Assembly (NCBI RefSeq): GCF_049562855.1
Contig: NZ_CP186925.1
Span: 1,736,001-1,800,000 of the forward strand
Direction of reading: 5' to 3'
Source of the DNA: Ruminococcus_C callidus
GTDB taxonomy: Bacteria > Bacillota > Clostridia > Oscillospirales > Ruminococcaceae
DNA length: 64,000 bases
The position numbers and the translations under genes were made by a program. The notes beneath the pieces were generated by a model. The model did no database searches. It was not told the DNA's origin and worked only from the letters and a program-made list of their open reading frames with translations. Below, one piece after another: positions 45,645-53,331 of this stretch (positions are counted from its first letter, which is position 1; each line of letters begins with the position of its first letter).

Positions 45645-45672
45645 ACTATCGAGTTGCCGGATTTGTTGTCAA
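45645..45672 (-). promoter_or_regulatory. Putative promoter of the HEPN-like cassette
   Basis: Minus strand TTGACA (45667-45672), 16 bases, GATAGT (45645-45650). The -35 is perfect, the -10 matches 4 of 6. The remainder of the 279-base gap up to the recombinase shows no ORF. Confidence 0.4.
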
Positions 45673-45874
45673 CTTTTTTCCTCTTTCAAAAATCACTTCA
45701 AAATCCCTGACATCTAATCCACTCACTCAATTTGCGTTATCAAATCCGAGGTCACAACCTGACACACATTTTCGCAGTAGATATGTTCCCCTATAAAATA
45801 ACCGAGCCTTTTCAATGATTAGGCTTTACATCTCAACTTCCGAAAAAGCCCGGAAATACACCACTTTTTTGCTT

Positions 45875-47554
45875 TTATTCATCTTTTCTTGACATCAATA
45901 CCACGCACTCAACGGGACTTTTTTCGTTCCAACAGAAATCGACATATGATTTATCGCCGTACCACACTGGGAATTTGAACTTAATACTTTTTAGGATTCT
46001 GCCATTTTCCTGCCGTTCTGGGAATATGTCAATACGCTCGATAAAAGCCCCCATAAACTGTTTCTTTTCTCTGTCGGTAAACTTGTCGTAAAACTTGTCA
46101 AAGTGCTCTAGGATACGGTACACACTCTCTGAGGACAGCTTGTCCTGCTGGGCATTGATAATACGTTGCCTGAGCATCTCAATGTTACTGTCCACACTTT
46201 CTATTTCAGCATAAAATTTATTGAGTTGTTCTTCCATGTCGGCATACTTTTGCGTGTAGAAATTATCGTCTATATCAAGGTCACTCATTCTCTGCCACAA
46301 ATGACTTTTTGCCCCAACAAGTTGCTTTCTCTTTTTTTCAAGGATTTCGATTTCTTTTTCAAGTTCTGAGGCATCAGTTTCAGAACTGATTTTTTTATCA
46401 AGTGCACTTTTGAACTTTGGATTTTTTGTAAGTTGAGAGATGAACTGCTCAACGGCAGTGTCTATCACGTCTTGTCCCCACTGCTTCTTGTAGTGGCAAG
46501 TAATGCCGTCATTAAACCTGCGGTGCTTGCAAGCGTAGTAAAAGTAATCACGGTAGTATTCGCCGTTTTTATTTTTCTTGCGGTTGACGTTTCCGTACAT
46601 CGGACTACCGCACACCGGACACCTCAGAATGCTTGATAAAATATGCTCATGCTCCAAAGAATGTGTCTTGGGATTTGCCGTACCGTTTTGTTTACGTTTC
46701 CTCTGTGCTGCTTCCCACGTGTCAGCTGTGATAATGGCATCGTGGACACCCTCACTAAGCATATAATCGTCTTGCTTAACGGTGTGATACTCCCCTCTCG
46801 TTCCTGCCTTTTTCTCGCTTTTACGCCGCCCGTAGGCGATTTTGCCAGCATAAACCGGATTGTCCAGTACGCCTTTGATGAAAGATGCAGCAAAGGTTTC
46901 CAGCTTGTTATTCTGCCGCTTTGCTTTGCGGTAGCCGTGCTGGTTGAGATATGATGCAACTGCGTTTATCCCCATTGTAGTAGTGGTAAACTTATCAAAA
47001 ATGAGCCGTACAATCTCGGCTTCTTTTTCGTCCACAATCAGCTTCTTATCAATTAACTGATAGCCGAACGGAGCAAATCCGCCGTTCCACTCGCCCTGTC
47101 TGGCTTTCTGCTTTCGTCCTTCCATAGTCTGGACGAGGATATTTTCACGTTCGATTTCTGCAACAGCTGAAAGTACAGAAATCATCAGTTTTCCGCTATC
47201 CTTGGAGCTATCAATGTTGTCCTCAACGCAAATCAGATTGACACCATTATCCTGCATTAGCTGTAGGCTGTTAAGTACGTCAGCTGCATTACGCCCGAAT
47301 CTGGACAGCTTAAATACAAGCACATATGATACATTATCTTCACCGCTTTTAATTTTTGAGAGCATTTCTTGGAAAGCCAATCTGCCGACAACGTTTTTGC
47401 CTGACCTGCCCTCGTCGGTGAACTCCTCGATTATCTGCATGCCTTGGTACTCAGCGTATTTATGTAATTTATCACGTTGTGCATTTAGGCTATAGCCGTC
47501 AACTTGCATTGCCGTTGACACTCTTGTATATGTGTAGCACCTCACCTTGCCCAT
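45875..47554 (-). CDS. Large serine recombinase (integrase)
   Basis: 559 residues. Catalytic domain with nucleophile Ser13 in YTRVSTAMQVDGYSL, LSRFGRNAAD and GKLMISVLSAVAEIERE; recombinase domain (APFGYQLID, GVLDNPVYAGKIAYGRR); zinc ribbon (CPVCGSPM, YYACKHR); coiled coil and end SPVECVVLMSRKDE. Such enzymes integrate phages and Tn4451-like or ICE elements at short att sites. The ATG at 47554 fits GGGGAG 9 bases upstream. It appears intact and is the best candidate to mobilise the 41.5-47.6 kb segment. Confidence 0.88.
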   Translation of the reverse strand: MGKVRCYTYTRVSTAMQVDGYSLNAQRDKLHKYAEYQGMQIIEEFTDEGRSGKNVVGRLAFQEMLSKIKSGEDNVSYVLVFKLSRFGRNAADVLNSLQLMQDNGVNLICVEDNIDSSKDSGKLMISVLSAVAEIERENILVQTMEGRKQKARQGEWNGGFAPFGYQLIDKKLIVDEKEAEIVRLIFDKFTTTTMGINAVASYLNQHGYRKAKRQNNKLETFAASFIKGVLDNPVYAGKIAYGRRKSEKKAGTRGEYHTVKQDDYMLSEGVHDAIITADTWEAAQRKRKQNGTANPKTHSLEHEHILSSILRCPVCGSPMYGNVNRKKNKNGEYYRDYFYYACKHRRFNDGITCHYKKQWGQDVIDTAVEQFISQLTKNPKFKSALDKKISSETDASELEKEIEILEKKRKQLVGAKSHLWQRMSDLDIDDNFYTQKYADMEEQLNKFYAEIESVDSNIEMLRQRIINAQQDKLSSESVYRILEHFDKFYDKFTDREKKQFMGAFIERIDIFPERQENGRILKSIKFKFPVWYGDKSYVDFCWNEKSPVECVVLMSRKDE

Positions 47555-47585
47555 TGTCATCACTCCCCTTTTTGTGTTTATCCCT

Positions 47586-47591
47586 ATTATA
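47586..47591 (-). promoter_or_regulatory. Extended -10 promoter of the recombinase
   Basis: TATAAT on the minus strand preceded by TGG (extended -10), with no good -35 at 17 bases. It is 32 bases before the ATG. Confidence 0.45.
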
Positions 47592-47701
47592 CCACATCAC
47601 AAGTGTACATTTTTCAAGGAGATTGATTTTTCTTTTTCATTTCTCTGTTTTGCACAAAATCCGACACATAACACTGTGCATTGCAAACAAAAATATAACT
47701 A

Positions 47702-47750
47702 AAAGACCATCAAATCAAGCTTAAAGTAGCTGGTTTGGTGGTCTTTTTTT
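47702..47750 (+). terminator. Rightward terminator between recombinase and replication module
   Basis: AAGACCATCAAATCAAGC pairs with GCTGGTTTGGTGGTCTT (G-U pairs and one bulge), followed by seven T. It separates the two modules. Downstream, TTGGTT (47774-47779) and TATAAC (47798-47803), 18 apart, may be the promoter of the HTH gene. Confidence 0.65.
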
Positions 47751-47859
47751 ATGCCTTGTTGCAGGTGGTAGATTTGGTTTTTCCCTTAAACCTTACATAT
47801 AACAGGTGAAAGAAAAAGAACGATTTTCTTTTGAAAGAAACTGAAAGGAACGATGTAAC

Positions 47860-48069
47860 ATGATGTACACAAGCAATAATTTTGATGTCAAAGCTAAAGC
47901 GATGAGAAAAGGTGTAAAGCTATATCAGATTGCCCAGCACTGCAACATCAGCGAAAGCACATTTAACCGTAAAATGAGAGGTAAACTCAGTGATGCAGAC
48001 CGTCAGATGTTTTTGAAAGCAATCGATGAAATCAGTGCAGAAGCTGAAAAATACTATCTTGGATTATAG
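47860..48069 (+). CDS. Small helix-turn-helix protein
   Basis: 69 residues with a predicted Cro/CI-like HTH: KAMRKGVKLYQIAQHCNISE then STFNRKMRGKLSDADRQMFL. It is likely a copy-control or mobilisation regulator for the genes downstream. AAAGGA precedes the ATG. It is 47 bases before the replication gene. Confidence 0.65.
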   Translation: MMYTSNNFDVKAKAMRKGVKLYQIAQHCNISESTFNRKMRGKLSDADRQMFLKAIDEISAEAEKYYLGL

Positions 48070-48116
48070 ATAACCTTTACGGTCGTTTTTTACTACAGAG
48101 AAAGGAGATGCCGGAG

Positions 48117-49328
48117 ATGAATTGCCGATACAAGTCAGTCCAGCAACAGGACGACAACGTGAAAGTTGAAGTAACTACCGGCGAACATTGTGCAGACTTG
48201 CCGGGCGAAAATACAAAAGTGATGGTGGAGTATTACCCTGCTATTGGCAAGAGTGTGGTTACGGTAAGTAACATGTTGAAACGAGCGAAGCACTTCAAAA
48301 ATGCTGACGATTTGGCGTGTTACTTGCTCGATAATCATAGCAAGCCGAAGCGTAAGCCCGCAACTGCTTCTGAGAGGGGTAATAGTTCCGCCAAAAAAAC
48401 AACTGTTGAGAACACCAAAAGCATAGGTGTAGATGCTAGTGCGTGTAATGTGGACAATGGCATTGCTGACGTTGATTACAGCACAATTGATGTGGAAACA
48501 GGTGAATTATTTAGCTGTCGCACCAGCAAAAGCCTGCATCTGACGTGGGTTCATGTAGGCAAGGAAATCATCGCGAGTTATAAGTGGGACAAGTGCCTGT
48601 TTATCACCTGCACCATGGCAAGTCGTCCGTCCTACGATGAAATGAATCGCTTAGCTACTGGTTTCATCAATCGCTTGAAAAAGCAGTTTAAAGATGAATT
48701 TCAAGGTATTCACAAATTTCTTGAACCGTGTGAAGATGGCAGCTGGCACGTTCATTACATTGCATGCTTTCACGAGATACCGAAAACGTTTGAGAAGTGG
48801 GCAAAAAAGTGGTGGGGAAGAAAGCAAGGCTACGAAAATCCGATGCAAGTTTTGATACGAAAAATCACCAGTCAAGGCGAACTGGAAGCAATAATACGTT
48901 ATCTCAATCCGTGCTCTGCCAAGAAAGAGCACCGCATTCCATTTTACCCGAAAAATTGCCAGTGTATGCGTGGCTACGGTGATTATGCAATGCCGATAAC
49001 GGCAACTTGTACATATGGAACGGCAAAAAAAATAGTGGGCGATGAGATGCCCACTAAACGCAAAAATATTAGAGTGACTGATGCCGATACCAACGTTGAG
49101 CTATATTATCGCATCGAGTATCACTTCACATCTAATATTATAGCATACTGGCTGGAGCGGTGCTACGATATGGCAGCGGATATACATACAAACGACACGC
49201 CACCAGTGCAATCCCCGATGCCAGCATCACCGGAAAAAAGTTTCTGGGAAAATACAAAATGTACGGAGCGTAACACAGCGTTGTGGCAAGATTATAAATA
49301 CGCAAATACGGAGCGTATGTATGGCTAA
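48117..49328 (+). CDS. HUH-type rolling-circle replication initiator
   Basis: 403 residues. Rep motifs: LFITCTMASRPSYDE (motif I), SWHVHYIACF near residue 210 (motif II, His-Val-His metal ligands), and EAIIRYLNPCSAKKEHR (motif III with the nicking Tyr). The N-terminal 130 residues are a Lys/Ser/Thr-rich extension. It would nick a double-strand origin to start rolling-circle replication of an excised circle. The ATG at 48117 is preferred (AAAGGAG 9 bases upstream); the ATG at 48108 is too close. No plasmid backbone is visible, so the element is probably integrated. Confidence 0.75.
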   Translation: MNCRYKSVQQQDDNVKVEVTTGEHCADLPGENTKVMVEYYPAIGKSVVTVSNMLKRAKHFKNADDLACYLLDNHSKPKRKPATASERGNSSAKKTTVENTKSIGVDASACNVDNGIADVDYSTIDVETGELFSCRTSKSLHLTWVHVGKEIIASYKWDKCLFITCTMASRPSYDEMNRLATGFINRLKKQFKDEFQGIHKFLEPCEDGSWHVHYIACFHEIPKTFEKWAKKWWGRKQGYENPMQVLIRKITSQGELEAIIRYLNPCSAKKEHRIPFYPKNCQCMRGYGDYAMPITATCTYGTAKKIVGDEMPTKRKNIRVTDADTNVELYYRIEYHFTSNIIAYWLERCYDMAADIHTNDTPPVQSPMPASPEKSFWENTKCTERNTALWQDYKYANTERMYG

Positions 49329-49465
49329 TTGAGTACAATTTTTACCGTAAAAAAAGCAAGTACCAAAAGTGCTGTCAGAAAATATGGTTGCACTGATTCC
49401 GTAGCAAAATTGAAATTAACGACCGCTTGAATTGGTACAAGTAAAACAGAAAGGAGTGAATCAAA

Positions 49466-50161
49466 ATGGAGTATGGATATTGTCGCATCTCCACCCCAAA
49501 GCAAAACATAGATAGACAAGTCCGTAACATTCTTCAAGCATATCCTAATGCTAAAATTTACAAGGAAGTTTACACTGGAACGAAAACGACAGGCAGAAAG
49601 AAACTGGAAGAAATCGTGAAGCTTGCACGTTCCGGCGACACAATTATTTTTGATAGTGTAAATCGTATGAGCCGTAATGCTGACGAGGGTGTTGGGCTGT
49701 ACATGCAGTTATACGACGAGGGTGTCAACCTTGTTTTTATAAAGGAGCCGCACATCAACACGGCGACTTACAGCAAGGCTTTAAGTAGTGCTGAGGGACT
49801 GTCTGACACTGGGAATCAGATAGCCGATGAATACATCAAAGCTACTCGCAACGTGCTAAAAATTCTTGCAGAGAATCAGATTCGCCTTGCCTTTGAACAA
49901 TCGCAAAAAGAGGTGGACGACCTGCATCGGAGAACCGCTGAGGGCATCGAAACTGCACGGAGAAACGGCAAGCAGATAGGACAAGTTGCAGGGCGAAAGT
50001 TAAACGTAAAAAAAGCAAAGCCTGCAAAAGAGATTATCCGCAAGCATAACGTAAGCTTCGGCGGTACGCTTAACGATAGCGAGTGTATAACGCTTGCAGG
50101 CATCTCACGAAACACGTACTACAAGTACAAACGTGAGCTGCTAGCAGAGATGATGCAATGA
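49466..50161 (+). CDS. Small serine recombinase (resolvase/invertase)
   Basis: 231 residues: Ser nucleophile in YGYCRISTPKQNIDRQV (residue 9), DSVNRMSRNADEG with the conserved Arg pair, and a C-terminal HTH (LAGISRNTYYKYKRELL). Resolvase-sized catalytic domain. It probably resolves multimers or cointegrates of the mobile module. GAAAGGAG about 9 bases upstream. The 137-base gap to the replication gene has no clear ORF. Confidence 0.85.
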   Translation: MEYGYCRISTPKQNIDRQVRNILQAYPNAKIYKEVYTGTKTTGRKKLEEIVKLARSGDTIIFDSVNRMSRNADEGVGLYMQLYDEGVNLVFIKEPHINTATYSKALSSAEGLSDTGNQIADEYIKATRNVLKILAENQIRLAFEQSQKEVDDLHRRTAEGIETARRNGKQIGQVAGRKLNVKKAKPAKEIIRKHNVSFGGTLNDSECITLAGISRNTYYKYKRELLAEMMQ

Positions 50162-50583
50162 GTGCGTTGCTTACCGTTACGCCGTAACGGTAACAGTAAC
50201 GCTAACGATGCGAATAAGGGGAGATTTTTAAGTGGGGTATCCCCACTTGAAGCCCTCGGCAGAGTGGGTGCAGGGCAACGCCCTTGCCCCTCGGAGAGCC
50301 ACTTACACTTTTGATGACGGCTAGCCAGTTGTCAAAAGTGATAAGGGGCTACTCTTAAAAAGAGTAGCAGAACCAAGACTTGCAAGTCCAGTGTGAGCTT
50401 GCGGATTGGGCAAAAAGACACGCAAAGCCGTGAAAACGGCGAAAATGCGTGCTTTTTGGAAATCAGCAAGCGTGGGACAGTACGATGCAGACAGCTACAG
50501 TTGCAAGGCATAGACAGAGGTAGACGGCAATAGGTATAGCAAGTTATACCTATACGTCGGAATCAACGAAAGGAGCGGTATAG
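50162..50583 (+). other. oriT-like region upstream of the MobV relaxase
   Basis: 422 bases without an ORF but dense in inverted repeats: TTACCGTTACG with complement near 50172-50194; AAGTGGGG/CCCCACTT; CACTTTTGA pairing with TCAAAAGTG; CTACTCTT/AAGAGTAG; the perfect palindrome GACTTGCAAGTC (50377-50388), immediately followed by AGTGTG (50390-50395), which matches the nick-proximal hexamer of the pMV158 oriT; and TAGGTATA/TATACCTA near the 3' end. By position and content this is the likely origin of transfer. The nick site is inferred. Confidence 0.55.
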
Positions 50584-51840
50584 ATGAAGCGTATCAGTTA
50601 TGCAAGAGGTAAAGGTAAGCTGAGGCACAACAACAGAGAGATGATTTCGCCGAACGTGGACAAAGCAAGGATTAAAGACAACATCGAGTTAAAACGGCAA
50701 AGTTTAGCCGATGCTTATGAGGAAATATTTGGCGATGCGGTGGCAGAATACAACGCAAAGCAACGCCGTTCCGATAGGAAAATTTCAGATTATTTTGAAA
50801 AAATGTTTGGCGTGAGAGCCGATACAATGAGAGCCGACACTGTCATCAAAAACGATAACAAACAGCAATCTTTCTATGAGTACGTGGTTGGGGTTGGCAC
50901 GATGCACGACACAGGATATGCAAGCAGTCCAGAAGCCGCAAAAGTTGCTGTTGAGTGTCTGCGAGAGTACATGGCAGGCTTTGGGGAGCGTAACCCACAG
51001 TTCCACGTTTTTAATGCTGTGATACACCAAGATGAAGCTACACCGCACCTGCATTATGATATGATTCCATACGCTGACGGCATGAAAAAAGGTATGACTA
51101 GACAGCAAGGCATCAATAAGGCGTTGGAACAAATGGGGTATGGTACAGGCAAGCAGGCAATTGCCAACTTCACGCAATCGGAGCGGAAAGTTTTTCGTGA
51201 AATTTGCGAGGCACACGGCATAGAAATTGCCGAAGAAACCAAAGGCAGAGGGCAGACTTACTCTTGCGAGGAGTACCGCCAGACCGCCTATAAAAACAGG
51301 GCTGAAATTACAGAACAGGAAGCCGTAAAATCCAAAAATCAAGCAGAAATCGAAACGCAAAATCAGATAATCGCTGACAAAAAAACAGAAGCCGAAAATA
51401 TGGTTGATGCGTTTACACCTGCACCGACAAAAGTTGAAAAAACTCTTTTTGGCAAAGAAAAAATCATTGAAAAATCAAAAGAAGAAATCGAGTTGGAAAA
51501 GCAAATGACAGCTGCAAAAATGGTGTTGTCTGAACGTGATGCGGTTGAAAAAGACAAACAAACAATTGCACAAAAACAATACCAAATCCGGCAGGATAAA
51601 CAGCAACTGATGCAGGCACAAGCCACCTTACAGCGACAGCAAAAGGCACTCTCTGAGGAGCGAGAAAAACTGAAATATGTTGCCAAAAGCCAAGCCCGCT
51701 ACGAGGCTGAGAAACTGCTCTCAGAGCGTGGTTACGTCCGCAAGGGTAATCCTGCACAGCAACGACTGATGCAAGCTCAGATGCAAGCACAAGCCGTCAA
51801 AGAGCGGAATAAAAATAATGATTTTGATTTAGAGAGGTAA
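50584..51840 (+). CDS. MobV-family relaxase (Mob/Pre)
   Basis: 418 residues. Relaxase domain: SYARGKGKLRHNNREMISPN at the start, and the metal motif HQDEATPHLHYDMIPYADG near residue 155, which matches the MobV HxDExTPHLHxxxxP signature. The C-terminal half is a long Gln/Glu/Lys-rich coiled coil. The enzyme nicks oriT and leads the strand during mobilisation by a helper conjugation system. AAAGGAG about 9 bases before the ATG. The oriT-like region precedes it, as is usual. Confidence 0.9.
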   Translation: MKRISYARGKGKLRHNNREMISPNVDKARIKDNIELKRQSLADAYEEIFGDAVAEYNAKQRRSDRKISDYFEKMFGVRADTMRADTVIKNDNKQQSFYEYVVGVGTMHDTGYASSPEAAKVAVECLREYMAGFGERNPQFHVFNAVIHQDEATPHLHYDMIPYADGMKKGMTRQQGINKALEQMGYGTGKQAIANFTQSERKVFREICEAHGIEIAEETKGRGQTYSCEEYRQTAYKNRAEITEQEAVKSKNQAEIETQNQIIADKKTEAENMVDAFTPAPTKVEKTLFGKEKIIEKSKEEIELEKQMTAAKMVLSERDAVEKDKQTIAQKQYQIRQDKQQLMQAQATLQRQQKALSEEREKLKYVAKSQARYEAEKLLSERGYVRKGNPAQQRLMQAQMQAQAVKERNKNNDFDLER

Positions 51841-51846
51841 AGAAAA

Positions 51847-52131
51847 ATGAATGTACTAATTAAGCAAACTTGCATGACGTTTGACCCCGACTATGGCACG
51901 ATTGAGAGTATAAGTTACAGCACTACATTGACCGCAGATATGCCAGTCACTGATGCGATTCTCATTATCACAGACTTCGTGGATAACTGCCTAAAACACG
52001 TTGTAAAGCGTAACAATGCTAACTATACCGAGGGGGCGTTGGCATCGGTGTCAACCGACGGTGATACTTACAGTTTTGCGGTAAAGGGCGAACCGAAAAA
52101 TACAGAAACAGAATTTGATTTCGAGGTGTGA
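51847..52131 (+). CDS. Hypothetical protein downstream of the relaxase
   Basis: 94 residues, MNVLIKQTCMTFDPDYGTIE onwards, probably alpha/beta, ending in an acidic ETEFDFEV. No family recognised. It follows the relaxase by six bases with AGAGG upstream and is followed one base later by a 33-codon ORF, so all three are read together. Confidence 0.55.
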   Translation: MNVLIKQTCMTFDPDYGTIESISYSTTLTADMPVTDAILIITDFVDNCLKHVVKRNNANYTEGALASVSTDGDTYSFAVKGEPKNTETEFDFEV

Positions 52132-52132
52132 T

Positions 52133-52234
52133 ATGGATAGCAATGCAGAATTTGAGCAGTTCATCGATTTTTTAGCAGAGATGCTCGAAAAATACGGAAA
52201 AGAAGTTCTTGCAGAAATTGATACAGATACATAA
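52133..52234 (+). CDS. 33-residue acidic small protein
   Basis: A short frame beginning MDSNAEFEQFIDFLAEMLEK and ending EIDTDT, predicted as a single amphipathic acidic helix. It starts one base after the stop of the preceding gene, with GAGG overlapping that gene's end, so coupled translation is likely. Confidence 0.5.
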   Translation: MDSNAEFEQFIDFLAEMLEKYGKEVLAEIDTDT

Positions 52235-52241
52235 TGCAGAA

Positions 52242-52272
52242 AACACCACTTAATTATTAGCTAAGTGGTGTT
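52242..52272. terminator. Hairpin ending the mobilisation operon
   Basis: Perfect 11-bp stem AACACCACTTA / TAAGTGGTGTT with a nine-base loop. The right tail is CTTGC (poor); read leftward the tail is TTTTCTG. Confidence 0.6.
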
Positions 52273-52279
52273 CTTGCAT

Positions 52280-52483
52280 AAAATTTAAGAGGGTGGTGAA
52301 TTACCGCAGTAATACTACCACCCTCTAGTGACTGATTTTTCTGTTGTCCGTTCAACTATGCCGACCCTTACGTTCGGCAGGGGAGCGAGGAATTTCGTTG
52401 CCTTCGCCAACGCTCTGTATCTTTCGCAACAGAGTTGGTCATGAATGTGACCACCGGATTGAATCGTGTCAGCCCACGCTGTT
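52280..52483 (-). ncRNA. Candidate structured non-coding RNA
   Basis: A leftward promoter at 52490-52518 would start an RNA near 52483 that has no ORF but six successive hairpins: CAGC/GCTG (52470-52481), TGGTCA/TGACCA (52436-52453), CTCTGT/ACAGAG (52413-52434), CGTTG/CAACG (52396-52412), TGCCGA/TCGGCA (52359-52379) and GTTG/CAAC (52343-52356). It ends with the 10-bp stem AGAGGGTGGT/ACCACCCTCT (52288-52326) and a U-rich tail, a plausible terminator. Length about 200 nt. I do not recognise the family. Confidence 0.5.
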
Positions 52484-52489
52484 ATTATC

Positions 52490-52518
52490 ATTATACGCTA
52501 AAACGCAAGAAAAATCAA
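52490..52518 (-). promoter_or_regulatory. Promoter facing the ORF-less hairpin region
   Basis: Minus strand TTGATT (52513-52518), 17 bases, TATAAT (52490-52495). No start codon with a ribosome site follows, so the product is probably RNA. Confidence 0.65.
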
Positions 52519-52562
52519 CTGAAACTATCAAATATGGAGTAAGTCGCCCTACATTCTGCAAA

Positions 52563-52790
52563 TTAAGTCAACTCATCAAGGTTTATATCTATGTCAATAT
52601 GCTCGTCTGGAAGTTGGGACAAAAGAACCACGCACTCAACGTGCCTCGATACCCTTGAATTGATAACATACGCTGACTTGTTTCCACGGAGATACGTCTT
52701 TGGGAACAAATCAGCGATTTTCCCGTTCTTGGGAAGAAGTCGAGTGTGAATGTATATTCTACGCCAATTTGTTTCAATGATTTGATTTGT
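52563..52790 (-). pseudogene. Gene-end remnant carrying HVECVVLLSQ
   Basis: A leftward frame reading FPKTYLRGNKSAYVINSRV then SRHVECVVLLSQLPDEHIDI and ending LDELT. HVECVVLLS is the typical C-terminal motif of TrmA/RlmD-type 23S rRNA uracil methyltransferases (and resembles the end of the serine recombinase at 45.9 kb). No start or catalytic region is present. It lies downstream of, and out of frame with, the AAA-ATPase remnant. Confidence 0.35.
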
Positions 52791-53113
52791 GATTGAATCT
52801 CAGGAATTATCATTTCACGCATTTCTCTTTGACACCATAATTCTCGTGCGAATCCCCGAACAAACGCACTTTCGCTGACAAAATCAGAATGACTAACAAA
52901 CTGAAAATCCATGCTGATGACAAAATAATCCTCGCTTAAATAGGAAGCTAACGCACGAATTATCGTCGTCTTCCCATACTATCTTCCTCGATTGATTGTA
53001 AAATAATCCCCACGGTCGATCATTTTTTTGATCTCCGCAAGTCTAGAATCCAGATTGACCATATAATGCTGCTGCGGATTGCAGGAACCCGTAATATTAA
53101 AAATTCTCTCCAT
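52790..53113 (-). pseudogene. Broken AAA-ATPase-like gene with stop at Walker A
   Basis: Begins MERIFNITGSCNPQQHYMVN, then DSRLAEIKKMIDRGDYFTINRGR, as in the AAA-ATPase_like family. The next codon is TAG (52979-52981) where the family has Gln (RQYGKTT), a single C-to-T change of CAG. After the stop the frame continues YGKTTIIRALASYLSEDYFV and MDFQFVSHSDFVSESAFVRG, but homology soon fades and no ATPase C-terminus is found. So it is disrupted by both a nonsense change and truncation. GAAAGGG precedes the ATG. Confidence 0.75.
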
Positions 53114-53193
53114 AGTCATCACCCTTTCGCATCGTGATTTACTTGTTATTGAAATTATACCACAAAAAAACTGAAATTGCAAGCAGTGTGAAA

Positions 53194-53235
53194 GAAAAAG
53201 CTTGAAAACTCAAATATAAGTTTTCAAGCTTTTAT
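53194..53235. terminator. Bidirectional terminator at the prophage end
   Basis: Perfect 13-bp stem AAGCTTGAAAACT (53198-53210) and its complement (53219-53231), A-run on the left and T-run on the right. It ends leftward transcription of the recombinases and separates the prophage from the mobile island. Confidence 0.8.
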
Positions 53236-53331
53236 GGTTTAAATCCGGTCGTCGCAACTGGAAACGCACGTCACAAATGATACAATGCACACCCGAAAAG
53301 CAAAGGGAGTGCGTTCTGCACCCCACACTCC

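Noticed and set aside
49325..49537. Leftward 70-codon hydrophobic frame at the start of the small resolvase gene, possibly a toxin
   Set aside because: It overlaps the resolvase start antisense, lacks a ribosome site and a partner gene.
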